The notes under the pieces were generated by a model, which worked only from the letters and a program-made list of their open reading frames with translations, searched no databases and was not told the DNA's origin. Shown here in pieces: positions 22,046-34,455 of a stretch of 64,000 bases of DNA. Source of the stretch: Blepharisma japonicum. Lineage: Eukaryota; Ciliophora; Heterotrichea; Heterotrichida; Blepharismidae. The DNA is taken from assembly GCA_949751835.1 (NCBI GenBank), contig CATKHK010000118.1, forward strand, positions 49,469 to 113,468, in the 5' to 3' direction. Each line of letters opens with the position of its first letter. Position 1 is the stretch's first letter. A program made the translations under genes and the position numbers.

Positions 22046-22799
22046 AGTATAAATTGAAGTTCAATAAATTAGTGTTAATAAACATCATCAAGAAATATGG
22101 TCTTAATAAATAATAAAAATAATCATATGTAATAAACATGAATTAATTGTGGATAATTTTTCAATAAAAAGTGAATAAAAAATAATCATCTAAACAAAGA
22201 AAATTAAAATAAAATTAAAACATGCTTAATTAAAATTAAAACTATTTTATTTTTTGATATGAGAGCTGAGCACAGTAAATTACCCCTGTTGGAGAAAATC
22301 ATAATGGAGATTATTCAGATATAATATTAGTTGAAAAATTGAAAAATTGATTTTCCTTTAAGTCATTAAGTCATTAGATAAAATGAATTAATTAATGACA
22401 CATAAAATAATCATTAGCTAACAGAAAAATAGTCTAACAAAATATTTATGAATATTCATCCTGAAAATAATTTATTCAACTTATCTCAGTACTAAAAATT
22501 GTATTTTCACCGTACTAAAGCATGCCAATGAGTTATTTAGTTGAAATCTCCCCTGCTACCATCCATATTTCTGCTAGCATATATCTACGTCATCATATTT
22601 AACGTCTATCAGTTATTCACATGATACCATGGCAAAGCAGCAATTTTCCATTTCATTATTATAGTTTTACTATAAAAATCTATTTATACTGAAGCTATTA
22701 CACAGCCTAGTTTCTCTTTTTAGGCTATAAATGGTTCAGTTCTAATAAAGTTACTGATAAAATTTAATCTTACAAATTAATTATCCGCAAAATGCGTAA
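22046..22799. other. intergenic, AT-rich
   Basis: No coding or RNA feature seen in this 750-base AT-rich stretch. Confidence 0.55.
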
Positions 22800-23183
22800 T
22801 TATAAATCATCAATACAGTCATCTGGAATTTCTCCTACTTCCCAGCTGCTACCCATAATTCCTGAAAATAAAATTTCATTTAATTCATATCGCAGCTTAT
22901 TGTTACATTTTTCTGTTTGAACCATGAACATAGGGTTTATTTCTGTGACACAGTTTTGCCGTTTAAAACAATCCTTTACCATTGAGTCCAAGGAAGGCTG
23001 GGAAATTTCATTTCGCTTGGAATCTTCTGAGGATGAAGACTCGTCATGTGAATCTAATGTTATACTTTGAGGGTCATATGAAGAGGATAAGAAGCAATTC
23101 GTAGGTATTTGAGAGAGGTCAATCGCTTCAAAAAAATCTGAATTGCGATGTCCTCTTGATTTTTCTATATCCATACGGCGCAT
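22800..23183 (-). CDS. hypothetical acidic protein, 127 aa
   Basis: ATG at 23183 to TAA at 22800, no TGA. It has an acidic Ser run (HDESSSSEDSKRNE) and a C-terminal part with regular hydrophobics (KLRYELNEILFSGIMG). No family recognised. Isolated between two AT-rich spacers, so it is supported only by its clean frame and composition. Confidence 0.5.
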   Translation of the reverse strand: MRRMDIEKSRGHRNSDFFEAIDLSQIPTNCFLSSSYDPQSITLDSHDESSSSEDSKRNEISQPSLDSMVKDCFKRQNCVTEINPMFMVQTEKCNNKLRYELNEILFSGIMGSSWEVGEIPDDCIDDL

Positions 23184-24408
23184 TTACAATTTTATTATGA
23201 GATGGATTGATTGTTTGATATAAGAAATATTTTTAATAGTTAAATATTTCAAAAAATAATTATTATGCAAATAGATATGAAAATTTACTTTTCACTTAAA
23301 ATTGGGAGAAATGAAAATGAATAAAATTGTAATTGTGAAAATTCAATGAAATTCAAAAATTTGATTGATTTTTGTGATGTATAACTAAAGATGAATTTAA
23401 CTGACAAAATATAAATTAATTGCAAATTCTGTTTAGAAATTGAGTATTAGCATTATTTTTTATTGTAGTTTTGTTAGTAAGTTTTCGACTTATTATATCT
23501 AAGAAGATTTAAAAAAATATAAATAAATATAACTTAACTGAATATATAGTTTTGGAATTTCTAATAATAATGCTTTTATCTATGAAAAATATCACCTCTT
23601 AATTAATTTATTAAATATCTCTCCATTTAAATTTCTCCAAATATACTGAAAATTCTCTTATCTAATATTGCTTTTAAATTTTTTAAACTATACGATTTAT
23701 CGCTAATGAAGAGAGAAATATGAAAAATGCCACATCTTTAGGCTTTATTAAATATCTCTTCATTTAAATTTCGAAAAATACAGAATACTCTTATCTAAAA
23801 TTTCTTTTAAATTTGTTAATTAATTATCTAGACTTATCATAGAAAATTCAAATTGAAATTTAGAATTTTTTCAGTTATAATGTACTATAAATTCTCATAC
23901 TAAAATTTTAGAAATAGCCATAACTTTGATTATTTTTTTGGTTCATTGAGAATTTTTAATAATAGTTATAACTTCGCACCTCGCTTAGAAATAATTTTAT
24001 CAACTATAAGCGCTCAACAATAAAGAATCAAAATTCAAGACTTTTCATTTGGATAAATTACAATCGATTTGATTTTCTTAAAATTTAGGCTGTCAGAACA
24101 CAATTCCCCAAATTCAATATAAACTTATCTTCATACTTTTAATTATATTTAAGAAATTCTGAGACCTAAAACGTAGAAAAGTGTATATCTCTATAGGGGA
24201 TTTGCATAAACTCGGAATAATTAAATTATCATCTGATTTCGATTATTTCTTTCTAATTAAGATATTTTCAGCATCAATTCAGTCAGTTAAAATAATAGTA
24301 GGCCCAAATAGGCCTTGGAATCAGTATATAGTTCGGTTTTAACGTTCTAGCATTCAGAGATATATGAAATATTTTTATAAGCCATATGGCGAATAATAAT
24401 CATATAAA
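23184..24408. other. long AT-rich intergenic region with an imperfect direct repeat
   Basis: 1.2 kb without a gene. A stretch at about 23581-23700 (including ATTAAATATCTCT-CCATTTAAATTT) recurs imperfectly at about 23719-23835, a period near 138 bases. Function unknown. Confidence 0.6.
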
Positions 24409-25200
24409 ATGAGCGCAATTCTTACCTCATCTCTTGGACTTATGAGGAGAATGCCTCCTTCTGCATGTGAAAAGAACCTCGCTGGTGTCTCTAAATTAAT
24501 TGAAAATGAAGAAATCGTTGATCAAGTCTATCAAAGAGTCGACAAACCTTTAGAGTTAGGAGTCTGCGAAACTACAGGCAACCAATTCATCCTTTGTGAA
24601 TTCAACCGTGATGGTGACTCATACAGATCTCCTTACAGTAACAACTACCAACCTCCTCTTCCAGATAGCCACGGTCCCTCATCAGATCTCCGCCAAATGG
24701 AAATAAAAGCTAATGACATTTTTAGTGAATATCGAAAACTTTACTATGAAGGAGGAACAGCTTCTGCTTACCTATGGGACACAAATCCTAATGAATTCGC
24801 TGGAGCTTTTCTTGTGAAAAAGGATTTAGGACCTTCAGGGATTGTAGAAAAAGGTGCATGGGAGTCTACGAATTTGGTGACTGCAAGATTGTCACCAGAA
24901 AGCAGAACGATAACTTTTGTAATAACAACCACTGTGTTTTTACAGATCACAATTAATGACCCAGTTGCTGGAAGAGTTGAATTAAGTGGAAGTGTTTCAA
25001 GGCAAAACCAAGAGACTTCAGCTGCTAATAGCAATTTGTATGCAGATTCTCATATATATGGAATGATTTTTGCAGTCGAGAACATGGAAAGTAAGCTAAG
25101 AAGTTCGATTGATATGATATATGTCGGAAAAACAAGTGAAATTTTGGATAAGACGAGAAAAGTGGAACCAGAAATAAGAAGCAGATATAAATTAGCTTAA
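24409..25200 (+). CDS. CAPZB: F-actin-capping protein subunit beta, 263 aa
   Basis: Uninterrupted frame from the ATG at 24409 to TAA at 25200, usual family length. Strong family signatures: LMRRMPPSACEKNL near the start, FILCEFNRDGDSYRSPYSN at about 61-79, RKLYYEGGTASAYLWD at about 109-124, and MESKLRSSIDMIYVGKTSEI near the C-terminus. With the alpha subunit it forms the heterodimer that caps actin-filament barbed ends. The C-terminal tentacle that binds actin is present but short and basic. The alpha subunit is not in this window. Confidence 0.97.
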   Translation: MSAILTSSLGLMRRMPPSACEKNLAGVSKLIENEEIVDQVYQRVDKPLELGVCETTGNQFILCEFNRDGDSYRSPYSNNYQPPLPDSHGPSSDLRQMEIKANDIFSEYRKLYYEGGTASAYLWDTNPNEFAGAFLVKKDLGPSGIVEKGAWESTNLVTARLSPESRTITFVITTTVFLQITINDPVAGRVELSGSVSRQNQETSAANSNLYADSHIYGMIFAVENMESKLRSSIDMIYVGKTSEILDKTRKVEPEIRSRYKLA

Positions 25201-25241
25201 AACTTTTAATAATAAACTAGTATTTCAATCAAAACTCTAAA

Positions 25242-25961
25242 TTAGACAATTATTTTATTATTTTCAGGTGAATTTTGAGGACTTTTATTCTGAATTTCCC
25301 ATTCAAAAACCCTTTTCCAGCATCTTTCTTTTAATAAGCATCAAGCCATCACGATAAAAATTAGCACAAAAATAGCTAAAATGGAAATCAATAAATTCAC
25401 AATAACATCTTTTGCGATGTCATCAGATTGGGATTCTTTAATTATTCCTCATATTAAAGCGCCAATTAATATACAGCAACCAATTATAGGTGACCATACT
25501 TTATTTTCTTCTCCGAAGTTTAAGTTTAATGTGTGAGAGTATTTATATTCTATGGAAAATTTTTGGTTACAGCCTTTGCAGCTTTTTTCAATTTTATTAT
25601 CCTTGGAGTTATCAGCAAGCCATTTCTTTATGCATTTCTTGTGAACAAATTTTGATTTTTCCTTGCATAAGCATGGAACAATTAAATCCTTAACATTTGA
25701 AGAGTCCAAGCAAATTCGGCAAAAAATTGAATTATTTTTGATTCTTTTGGATTCTTCAAGGTTTTCTAAACATAAATTAATAGATATCAGGCTTGATCCT
25801 TTTAGCTCATCCATAAGTGGAGAATATACGATTTTTGGATCTGGCTGATCTTGATATGATGTTTTATTTAATTTTGGGCTAGATTTGTGAATTATCTCGG
25901 TGTCTTCGAAGGTAGAATTTTTGGAGTCCTGACCTATTTCTTCAGTGAATCTTGAGCTCAT
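25242..25961 (-). CDS. RING-CH (MARCH-type) membrane E3 ubiquitin ligase, 239 aa
   Basis: ATG at 25961 to TAA at 25242 with two TGA-Trp codons. The C4HC3 RING-CH finger is complete: Cys81, Cys84, Cys97, Cys99, His107, Cys110, Cys128, Cys131 (CRICLDSS ... CLCK ... VHKKCIKKW ... CKGC). Two transmembrane helices follow at about 156-175 and 182-203, as in animal MARCH proteins and fungal Ssm4-like ligases. The protein should recruit an E2 enzyme and ubiquitinate membrane proteins. It converges on the capping-protein gene with a 41-base gap. Confidence 0.9.
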
Positions 25962-26757
25962 TATTATAAAGATACCTAATAAATAGAAATTGAGGATTGA
26001 CTTGAAAGCGAGAATTGATATATAATGAGACTAAGTTCAGAATATTGTATCTGAGAGTCTCATTTGCAATGCTCTGAATTTTTTAAGGGTAATGATCAAT
26101 CTTGTGAAGCCAAACTTTAGGACATAAAATGCTCTATTAGCATCATTATAATAAATATTGGCATTCCTGATCTTACTAAAGATGATAATTAAAGCGAAAT
26201 TAAAATTTTTCTAAAAGATTAATTTGTAAATCTAGAGATAATTTTGGCTATAATTTTACAATTATAAGGTAATTTTATAATATTTTATGAAAATATTGAT
26301 TTATAGGGACTTGATTATGAATTAATGCATGCTAACTTCTCTTTTATTAGTTCATATTCCCTAGTAATATTTATTCCTTCTTTAATCACCAGATATACTA
26401 TAACAGTTGTTCCCCTGAGATTCTTTGTGATATTGATAATTATTTTTTATATTTCTCTAAAAATAACTATTAGAAGTTCAATTACTAGTATTAATTCTTA
26501 ATATTAAAAAAATCAATATATAAATTTTAATTAATTTAAACCTTAAATTTTAATTCAAGTTTTATAACGCATGAGCATATTATATTTATAATGTATGTAA
26601 ATTCAAAATTTCCTTTCTTTTAAATATAATTGGTATTTAAAGACATATAAAAATAAAAAAATCTTTTGATTTTCTCGAAGTTTCCAAAAAAATTATCTTT
26701 TTCTATCTTTCCTATATAAAAAAATTCGATAATTTATTAATAAATTATTATTTGTCT
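25962..26757. other. intergenic, AT-rich
   Basis: About 800 AT-rich bases between divergent genes; no supportable feature. Confidence 0.55.
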
Positions 26758-28104
26758 ATGATCTCTACAATTAACCAACAGCAAGCTGAAGAGAATGAAG
26801 AGTTTTTTGATGCCTTTGAGTCTCCCTTAGAGCTAGAAAAAGCCTCCTCAAGTATACTCTCTCGAGATTCGTTAAGATTTCCACTTGGAAAATCAATAAC
26901 TTCGATATCAGATATAAGAGAATCAAGGTCATTGCACGAAAACGTTTTCCACACAATTGGCCATACTTTTGAAGCACCTAAAATTAGATCTTTTTCGCTT
27001 AAAAGAGGAGTAAGTAAGAATGATTTACCTCTGAAATTGAGATCAGAAATAATTGAGCCAGCTAGTATTTCAAATTTCCACTTAGCCCAAGAGATCAATA
27101 TTGTAGGAGAATCTAAAAATGAAGTCTGAATCCTCAAATTTAGTCAAAATTCTAAACTTCTTGCAATAGCAGGTGACTGTGGTATAATTTCTATCTACGA
27201 TTTCAATATTGATCTTTCCAATAAAAATGAACTTATAAATCCAACCCCATTTCTAATATTTAATCATCATACAGATAAAGTTACCGACCTCAGCTGAAAT
27301 CAGGACGGTCTTTTATTATCATCCTCATTAGATTCCACTGTAAAATTATGGAGAAATTGTGAAAATCCTGTTATGACATTTATGCACCCTTGCCCTGTTC
27401 ATTCTGTCTGTTTTCATCCGACGGTTTCTGGATATTTTGCTTCAGCTGGGCATGATCGTATAATAAGAATTATAAACATTACAACAGGTCAAGTAGAAGC
27501 AAATTATAAGGCTACCAATGATATTTATGTAATTAAATACTCCCCACAAGGAGAATTCCTTGCTGCTGGGTTGTCTCATGGAAAAGTAATTTTTTACCAG
27601 AGCCCCAGCTTTGATTTAAAATTGAGGTTTCATTCTATATTAAAATCCAGAAATCATTCAGGATTTAAACGATTTGGTAAAAAAGTCACAGGGTTAGAAT
27701 TTATGGATAATGATGTAATTCTTATAACGACAAATGACTCAAGATCTAGGCTTTTTCAATATAAAACAGGGAATTTATTACAAAAATACAAAGGGGCGAT
27801 AAACTCTAAACATCCAATTTCAGCAAATTTTTCACCAGATTTTAATCATATTATATGTGGGTCTGATAAAGGGAAATTTGTTTTGTGAAAAACTATGGGA
27901 GAAAATGAAATAAAACACCCTGAAAAAAATAATAATTTCCAAGTTTTTCAAGCAAGGAATGAAAAACTATCTGAATTTTCAATATTTTCTCCAAAAAGAG
28001 TTGTATCATTAGCAAATTCAAAATTTACTGAAAAAGAAGTCCGTGAAGTAATTTTTACAATCGGCTCTCACAAGGCTTTAAAAATCTTTTATCATTTTAA
28101 TTAA
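26758..28104 (+). CDS. WD40-repeat protein resembling WDR44, 448 aa
   Basis: First ATG at 26758; three or more TGA-Trp codons join four apparent ORFs to TAA at 28104. An N-terminal unstructured part of about 120 residues precedes six or seven WD40 repeats. The repeats match WDR44 (rabphilin-11) in order: KVTDLSWNQDGLLLSSSLD, TVKLWRNCENPVMTF, FHPTVSGYFASAGHD, then the hallmark FKRFGKKVTGLEFM and LITTNDSRSRLFQY, and LLQKYKGAINSKHPISANFS. WDR44 binds Rab11 and works in recycling and cilium-directed membrane traffic. The mammalian Rab11-binding region lies N-terminal and is not recognisable here. Confidence 0.85.
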
Positions 28105-28275
28105 AACCATATAAATTTATTTAAAAATAGACCAATTTCATTTTAAGACTGATAAGACACCTGAGCATATTTTTTTAAAAAATGTTAATGTAATAATGCA
28201 CCTGATAATGAGAGCATCAAAATATAATAAATTGCAGTCTTTTTGAACTATTTAATATTTAAATAAAATAAAGAA

Positions 28276-28920
28276 ATGAAATCTCTTCCAAAACTCAAAT
28301 CAGACTTCTCCAACATGATTATGACAGACCGAGCTAAAAATTCTCCGAGATCAGTTGACACACCTCATGAGCGTCTAAGCCTCCGAAGTCCAAGGATCCA
28401 AACTCTCCTCAAATATGACACAAAATTAAAGAAAAAATTAGAAGATTCAGTCCAAGCCAGCATTGAACTAAACAAAAAAGTACCAAAATATGACGCTGTC
28501 AAAAAAAGCATAAAATCCCTACGATCAATGGAAAGTTATCACCTGCCACGATCCAGAACCTTTGAAATCCAAAGAAAAAGAAATAAAAGAATCCCTCACA
28601 TTTTAGAATCGTTAGCTTCTACATGAAAAGGCGAGACTTTAAATAACATACAAATTTGAATGAGGATTCACGAATGTATAGAATCTCCCCCACCAGAAAG
28701 CACAATTTGTGCAAAAATCCCTAAAGAATTAATAAAAAATCTTGCAAAAACTCAGGTCGGGGCAAAATTGCTGAGTGATGCGACACAAAATATGACACAA
28801 GAAAGTTTATACAGTACCGGAAATTATAGAAATATTAAAGAATCGTTGAATCAGAGAGAACTTGCATTACGGAAAAGAGTAAAACTTGAATTATTAAAAG
28901 CAAAGACTCAGTTAGTATAA
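28276..28920 (+). CDS. basic hypothetical protein, 214 aa
   Basis: ATG at 28276 to TAA at 28920 with TGA-Trp codons near 28624 and 28657. Very basic, with predicted helices (KKLEDSVQASIELNKKVPKY, LRKRVKLELLKAKTQLV). No family recognised. Its 3' end overlaps the convergent ankyrin gene by 9 bases. Confidence 0.65.
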
Positions 28921-29565
28921 CTGTTGTCTTAATAAGCATCTCAACAAAAGTGCATTCTTCCTAGCATTCCAATTCTGAATATATAAGGTTTCTACATTAA
29001 GATAATGCAATAAGCTTTCTAGCTCATTCATAGACTTTTCCCTGTCTTTTGTTAGCAGCTTTGGGTGCATTCCTTTAGTCATTAATTCTTTTAAAGTTTG
29101 GCAAGGCAAAATTCCTCGATTATCAGGTTTTATTAATAAATCTCTTAGGCTGTACTTTTCTATTAACTCTTGGGCAAGCTCAATATCTCCTCTAAGTGCG
29201 GCTTTATGTAAAATATTTTCTCCTTGGCCATCTTCTATTCGTAAATTAGCATTCGCTTCATGAAGCATTTCTAAAAGATCTTTTTTGCCGTGTATCACAG
29301 TTAAATGAGCAGGTGTCATTCCATAAGGAGAGCTTATTGAATTCGGGTTGCAATGGCAATCTTTTAAAAAATAATTGAGACACTCTTTTGCACCTTCACT
29401 ACAAGCATAATGAAATGTTGAACAACTTCCCATTAAATAGTTATCTGGACAAAAAGTAGGGTTTGAGTTTAATATATTGATAACTTGTGGAAGATTATCA
29501 GATTGGATTGCACAGCGTAAAGTGTAGAGGATATTAAAATTGAATCTGCTTTCATCGGTGATCAT
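28912..29565 (-). CDS. ankyrin-repeat protein, 217 aa
   Basis: ATG at 29565 to TAA at 28912, no TGA. Four to five ankyrin repeats: LRCAIQSDNLPQVINILNSN, CSTFHYACSEGAKECLNYFL, YGMTPAHLTVIHGKKDLLEML, GENILHKAALRGDIELAQELI. The C-terminal 50 residues are helical and basic. A protein-interaction module with no catalytic part; partner unknown. Confidence 0.85.
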   Translation of the reverse strand: MITDESRFNFNILYTLRCAIQSDNLPQVINILNSNPTFCPDNYLMGSCSTFHYACSEGAKECLNYFLKDCHCNPNSISSPYGMTPAHLTVIHGKKDLLEMLHEANANLRIEDGQGENILHKAALRGDIELAQELIEKYSLRDLLIKPDNRGILPCQTLKELMTKGMHPKLLTKDREKSMNELESLLHYLNVETLYIQNWNARKNALLLRCLLRQQLY

Positions 29566-29714
29566 AGTTTATTTAATTATTTATATTTAGTATATTATTT
29601 TCCTATTTAATTTTAAAAAAGATTATGGAATTTATATTGATGTAATTTAAAATATTCACCTGTCCAAGGTATTTTTTATATAAAATAATCGCTAATCATA
29701 TAAAAACATCTTGA

Positions 29715-32700
29715 TTATACTTTAGGGATAATAGCTATCATTAATTGCAATTTATAAAGTCTTTTAATCTCTCTCGAAAGATAAGGCAAATAATAAAAAA
29801 AATACAAAATCATAGAACATAGCGCATACATTGTCACTGCATAGATAATATAATTCAATTTATCAGATATCTTATTTTCAGAAGACTTGTTAATAATATC
29901 AAAATTTGTAGCCATAGCCTGCTGTATAATTGCATATTCTCTAGTTATTTTCATCATTTCTTCCATTTTATCATCTTCAATATATTTTAATGCTAGAGAG
30001 TCAAATGTCAATAAATTATTCAATCATAGCCCTCCATAGTTATACTGATAATTTGGGGCACTTGAATGCTCATAAAGCTTGGCTTTTAGACTATGAGACA
30101 TATAATGCATATAATTTATAAGCTCGGCATCTGACAGTTTAAATAAATCTACTGATTTATCAAGTTCTGTGTCAGGATTTTCATATATGATACTTTCAGA
30201 AAATATTGTTTGAAGACCGATAGAAGTATTATATATTGCAGATTCTCTTGATCAGAAATTTATAGTTGGGACAAGTGCTCGCCTATGGATATAATTTGTT
30301 AATAATTTAGGTCTTTCATGTAAAAGGTCTTCGCAAGAAGAAAAAAGAACAGCATGAACTGCTATATAATAAACTGCTGTAGTTAGTAAAAATATGCTTA
30401 ATCGCAATATAAACTTTTGGTTTTCTTTAAATTTCAGTTTTTCTTCTGGTTCTTTATTTCTATAGACAGAATCAACTTCATCTTGATTATAATCATTTCC
30501 ATGGATTGAGCAAAGTCTTTCTAAACAGCTTCTTTTCAGCTCGAAATAGGCAGAATGAGTAATTGACTTAATAAAATTTCATAAAACATTATATTTTTTG
30601 CTTATATAAAAAATATAATAAACAAGGATTATTGTACAAAAACCGAGGACACAAATTCCTACTACCATAAGGATAGTTATTGTATTAGAAATTTCTGAAA
30701 TTCTATTAATTTCACACCTCACAAGATTTTTTAAAGAAGAATTTGTCTGCTGGTATACGTTTTCTAGTCCATTTGAAATCAAATATCTCATTTCATCGTC
30801 AAAAGTTTCATTATTTTTAGCTTTTATTACCAATTTATTTGCCTATATGAAAAATACTGTATTAATTTCATCCTGAATTTCATCAAGTAAATTTGTATAT
30901 ATAATCTCTTCTTTATTACTTGCTGTTCATGATGCCATTATATCATTTGATACAATATCAGAACTTGGACAATAGCTTCACTCATGGGCATCATCCCTTA
31001 GAGCTTGATGATAACTAGACATTTCACTAATGGCGTCATTCATTAAATCAAGATTTTCGTTAAAATCAATATTTGTTTGAATACTAAAATAAATTGAACG
31101 AGAAATTTCAGCCATAGACGCCAGTCTATACAGAATAATAGCTAAATCTTTAAAGGAATTAAAAGACTTTGAATGGTTCACTGCTTCTGATATATATACA
31201 GAAATTGCGATATTGGTGGATATAACTATTATCATCTATATATTTTTTACCGAAATAAATAAAATTCATTTAAATCTTTTTAAAGATGTCTCGGATTTTA
31301 CTATGGTAGATTTCCCACGAGCTTAATAAAAATTACTTTTGGCGACTGAAGAAGAGTTGCTTTGTAAAATTGATGCAGTTATTGATCTATCATCAATGTG
31401 GCCGAATTTCTTTTTTTTAGCAATTTCGTCAATTCGGGAAAGTTCAATGGTTTGAGAAATATCAGTGTTTTCTTCACGGGTTAAGTGAACTCGTTTTTTT
31501 ATTGTGGGAGAATCAGTTAGGCCAGGAGGAAGGTCTATATTTGTATTTAAATTATCTGAGTCAAAAAAAGATTCTTGACGTTTAAAATATTCTTGCTGAT
31601 TATAGTCAAGCCCTTTATTTCACTGCTTTATTTCAGTTGGATCAGTAATTAACAAAATATAATGAATTCTAGTTTTTGAATAATTTTTTATACAGTGAAC
31701 TGCAGCTATATCAATTCCATTAGGAGAAATCATTTCCGGCTCATATATCGTCATAGCCTCAAAATTAATTTCTGGGAGAATTTTTTGGATATATTGGCAG
31801 TTGATAGGTATTTTTTTAAAATTTAAATATTCTAAAAAATGTGAGCTATGATGATATATAAACCCATTTTCTGATATAAGTGCAACCTGTCTTAGGGACT
31901 GCACTATTTTTAAAGTTGCCATAAAGTATAAATATCCATTAAATGCAGTCAATTTTATCAACACTTGGCAGTCAACCAAAAAGCCCATTTGATTTAGAAA
32001 AAATAAAGCATTGGGTGTAGGCACTTCAGTTGATTTACAATTTTCAATTCATTCTGTCATATAGTAGCGGTGGGAATCTTGATAAGGGTTAGGGATATAT
32101 TGCCATATTTTATTACCAGTAGCGCTATGAACATTTTCTTCTAATATTTCCGCTGCCTTTTGATTAATATACACAATCTCCCCAAGGTCTTTTTTGCTAG
32201 CTGATATCAGAATAATTCCATTTTCATCATCAAATCTTGTCAATCTCTTTTCACCTTTCGACTTAAAATCAGGATTTTTAAAACTGTTTCGCTTATTCAT
32301 GATTAAATTTCCAAATTGGTGCTCATTAAGTATATTCATTAAGAAAGTGCCATACAACTCAAAAGCTTTAACGTGCTTGTAAGCTATTAAGGACATATAT
32401 TCCTCTTTAAGTTTTTCTATTAATTTTGAAACTTTTTGTGCTAAAGATTCGAGCTTGCTGAGGCGTGGCTTTTTAGATGTAATTTCATTCCATAAGGATA
32501 TTAATAGACAACATAGCTTTTCATCATCTTTTTCAACTTCTTCTAAATCAATTAAATAGAATAAAAAATCAGTTTCTATGCAAAAATTTTCATTTTTATT
32601 GCTATCTAATCATTTTTTAATCCTTCATTCTTGGATAACCCCATCCATACTAGCTTTAGCATGTGTCATTCTAGCAAACTTTATTCTAGCTAACCCTAAA

Positions 32701-33941
32701 TCTTTTATTGTATGAATACAATAATTAACTTCTCAGGCGACCAATAATTTTTCAATAAAAAATATTTGCTTTTTGTAAATTTCAATAAACTCTTCTACTA
32801 CCCTTACATTAAATTTCCCAGTCCTATCAATCAGCATATGCCTCATATTCAGTTCAAAATTATGCTGATTTGATACTTCTTTCGGAGAATTTGCATAACT
32901 TCTTGATAGTTTGCTAATATAATATATGTTTGCAACAAATATTAACGGAAATATTACAATACTAAGCAGCACCACAACCCCTGCATCATCAATTCATAAT
33001 GCTAATAAAAAAAAAGCATCAAAAATTGAAATTCCAAGCATGACGGAAATTTTTAAAGCATCCACAAAAGGGTTAAAATAAGAATTACATGTAAACATAA
33101 GGTAAGATAAAAAGCCTGTAGAAATCATAATATAAAAGTGGTATAAGGTTATGTTAGAAATCCCTGCATAAACATAAATAATAGCTATAGCTGTTTTATG
33201 GCCGAGGACTTTTACATCAATTCCAGTGTCAGCACGTGCTCGGATATTTCGTTCAGCAAATGAGTGGCAAATATCAGCAGTAAAAAGTTCGTGAGTAATT
33301 GCAAAAAAATATAATAAAAATGCATCAATAAGTCCAACTATGCCTCAAAAAACTGAGACCGGCTGCATATTTAAGGTTCCATGAGAGTTATATTCATCTA
33401 TTGATGATTCAGGGTAAAATGAATATTTAATAACAATTAAATTTATCATCAAAGCTGGCAGATATCCAATTGTCGACAAAAATTCTAAAATTTTACCGGA
33501 CAAATAAATCAGGTTTAGAGAGACATTGCGCTTTCAATAACACATCAAAGATGTTACACACAAAGAGATAAAGCCAATTGTAATTAAAAATGAAGATCCA
33601 TAAAAACAATGATGTAAACCTTTCAAATCCCCGCAAATATTGTCGAATCTAAAATAGCTAATAATATACCAGATCAATGAATAACGATCTCACTCAGATA
33701 TTGTCACTCCAGGATGTAAAACTAAGGTTAATAACTGAAGGCAATAAATTGAATTCATTGAAATCTCAAAACTCATTTGAACAGAATATTTCATTTTGTA
33801 TCGGTATTTTGGCTTAAAATAAGCATTAAAAGCTTCAAAAATTGCATCTTTTACTTGAGATCTTAAAGAGCGTGTATGAAGCTTTCTGACTTTATTTCCT
33901 GATAAGTCTTGCACATTGAAATCAGATATAAAATTAACCAT
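29715..33941 (-). CDS. large multi-TM PAS protein (tmcB-like), copy A, about 1393 aa
   Basis: A single frame from the ATG at 33941 to TAA at 29715 once TGA is Trp and three 15-nt introns are removed. Residues 1-350 hold about eight to ten transmembrane helices. A helical linker (about 350-540) leads to a PAS-like domain at about 567-690 (GEIVYINQKAAEILEENV, GNKIWQYIPNPY, FFLNQMGFLVDCQVLI). After a Ser-rich loop come further transmembrane helices (WILFISMIIVISTNIAI and three more) around luminal segments. This plan matches the ciliate-expanded family annotated as tiny-macrocyst-protein-B-like, known from sequence only. PAS domains sense small ligands, light or redox; the signal here is unknown. 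Confidence 0.85.
30843..30857 (-). other. 15-nt intron, copy A intron 3
   Basis: GTATTTTTCATATAG on the minus strand, phase 0, ending in an in-frame TAG. Same place as 35608-35622 in copy B. Confidence 0.93.
31236..31250 (-). other. 15-nt intron, copy A intron 2
   Basis: GTAAAAAATATATAG on the minus strand, phase 0, with in-frame TAG; splicing completes the transmembrane helix WILFIS-MIIVIST. Homologous to 36010-36024. Confidence 0.93.
31322..31336 (-). other. 15-nt intron, copy A intron 1
   Basis: GTAATTTTTATTAAG on the minus strand, containing a stop in frame; splicing gives SSSVAK-TRGKSTIV. Homologous to 36096-36110. Confidence 0.9.
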
Positions 33942-34455
33942 TTTATTTTCATCAAGGAAAAGATAAGATCATAGAGAATTCAGGAATTTATTATTAATCA
34001 GAGAAATAATAGAGGAATAGATAATATGATGGAAGTATTTTTTTATAAAAAGGTCTTCTTATGCGATCAAGGTATTTACTGGAAAATAAAAAGAGCTCTT
34101 TATCAATTTAAAATAAGAAATTCAGCATTAATTAGCCATTCTCTTTATGATTAATTAGGTTTATAATGACTTTTTTAAAAAATTCTAAAATACATAATTT
34201 GATTAAAAATTTTTAGTTATATGCACAAAATAAATAAAATCTTAAAGTGAAGAGAATTTTCAAAAAAATTAAGACTAAGTCTAACTTGGAGAAATAACTC
34301 TTGTCCATATTTTAATAAAAATTATTAGCAAAATGGCTTGAATATTAGCTAAAAGGATTTTAAAAAATAAAATAATCCAAATTATCAGTATTTGTTTTTA
34401 TAAATTTATAATATAAATCGTATTAAAATTATATTCAAAATTATTTTAATATATA
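33942..34455. other. intergenic between the tandem PAS-TM genes
   Basis: 514 AT-rich bases, upstream region of copy A; no motif that I can name. Confidence 0.5.
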
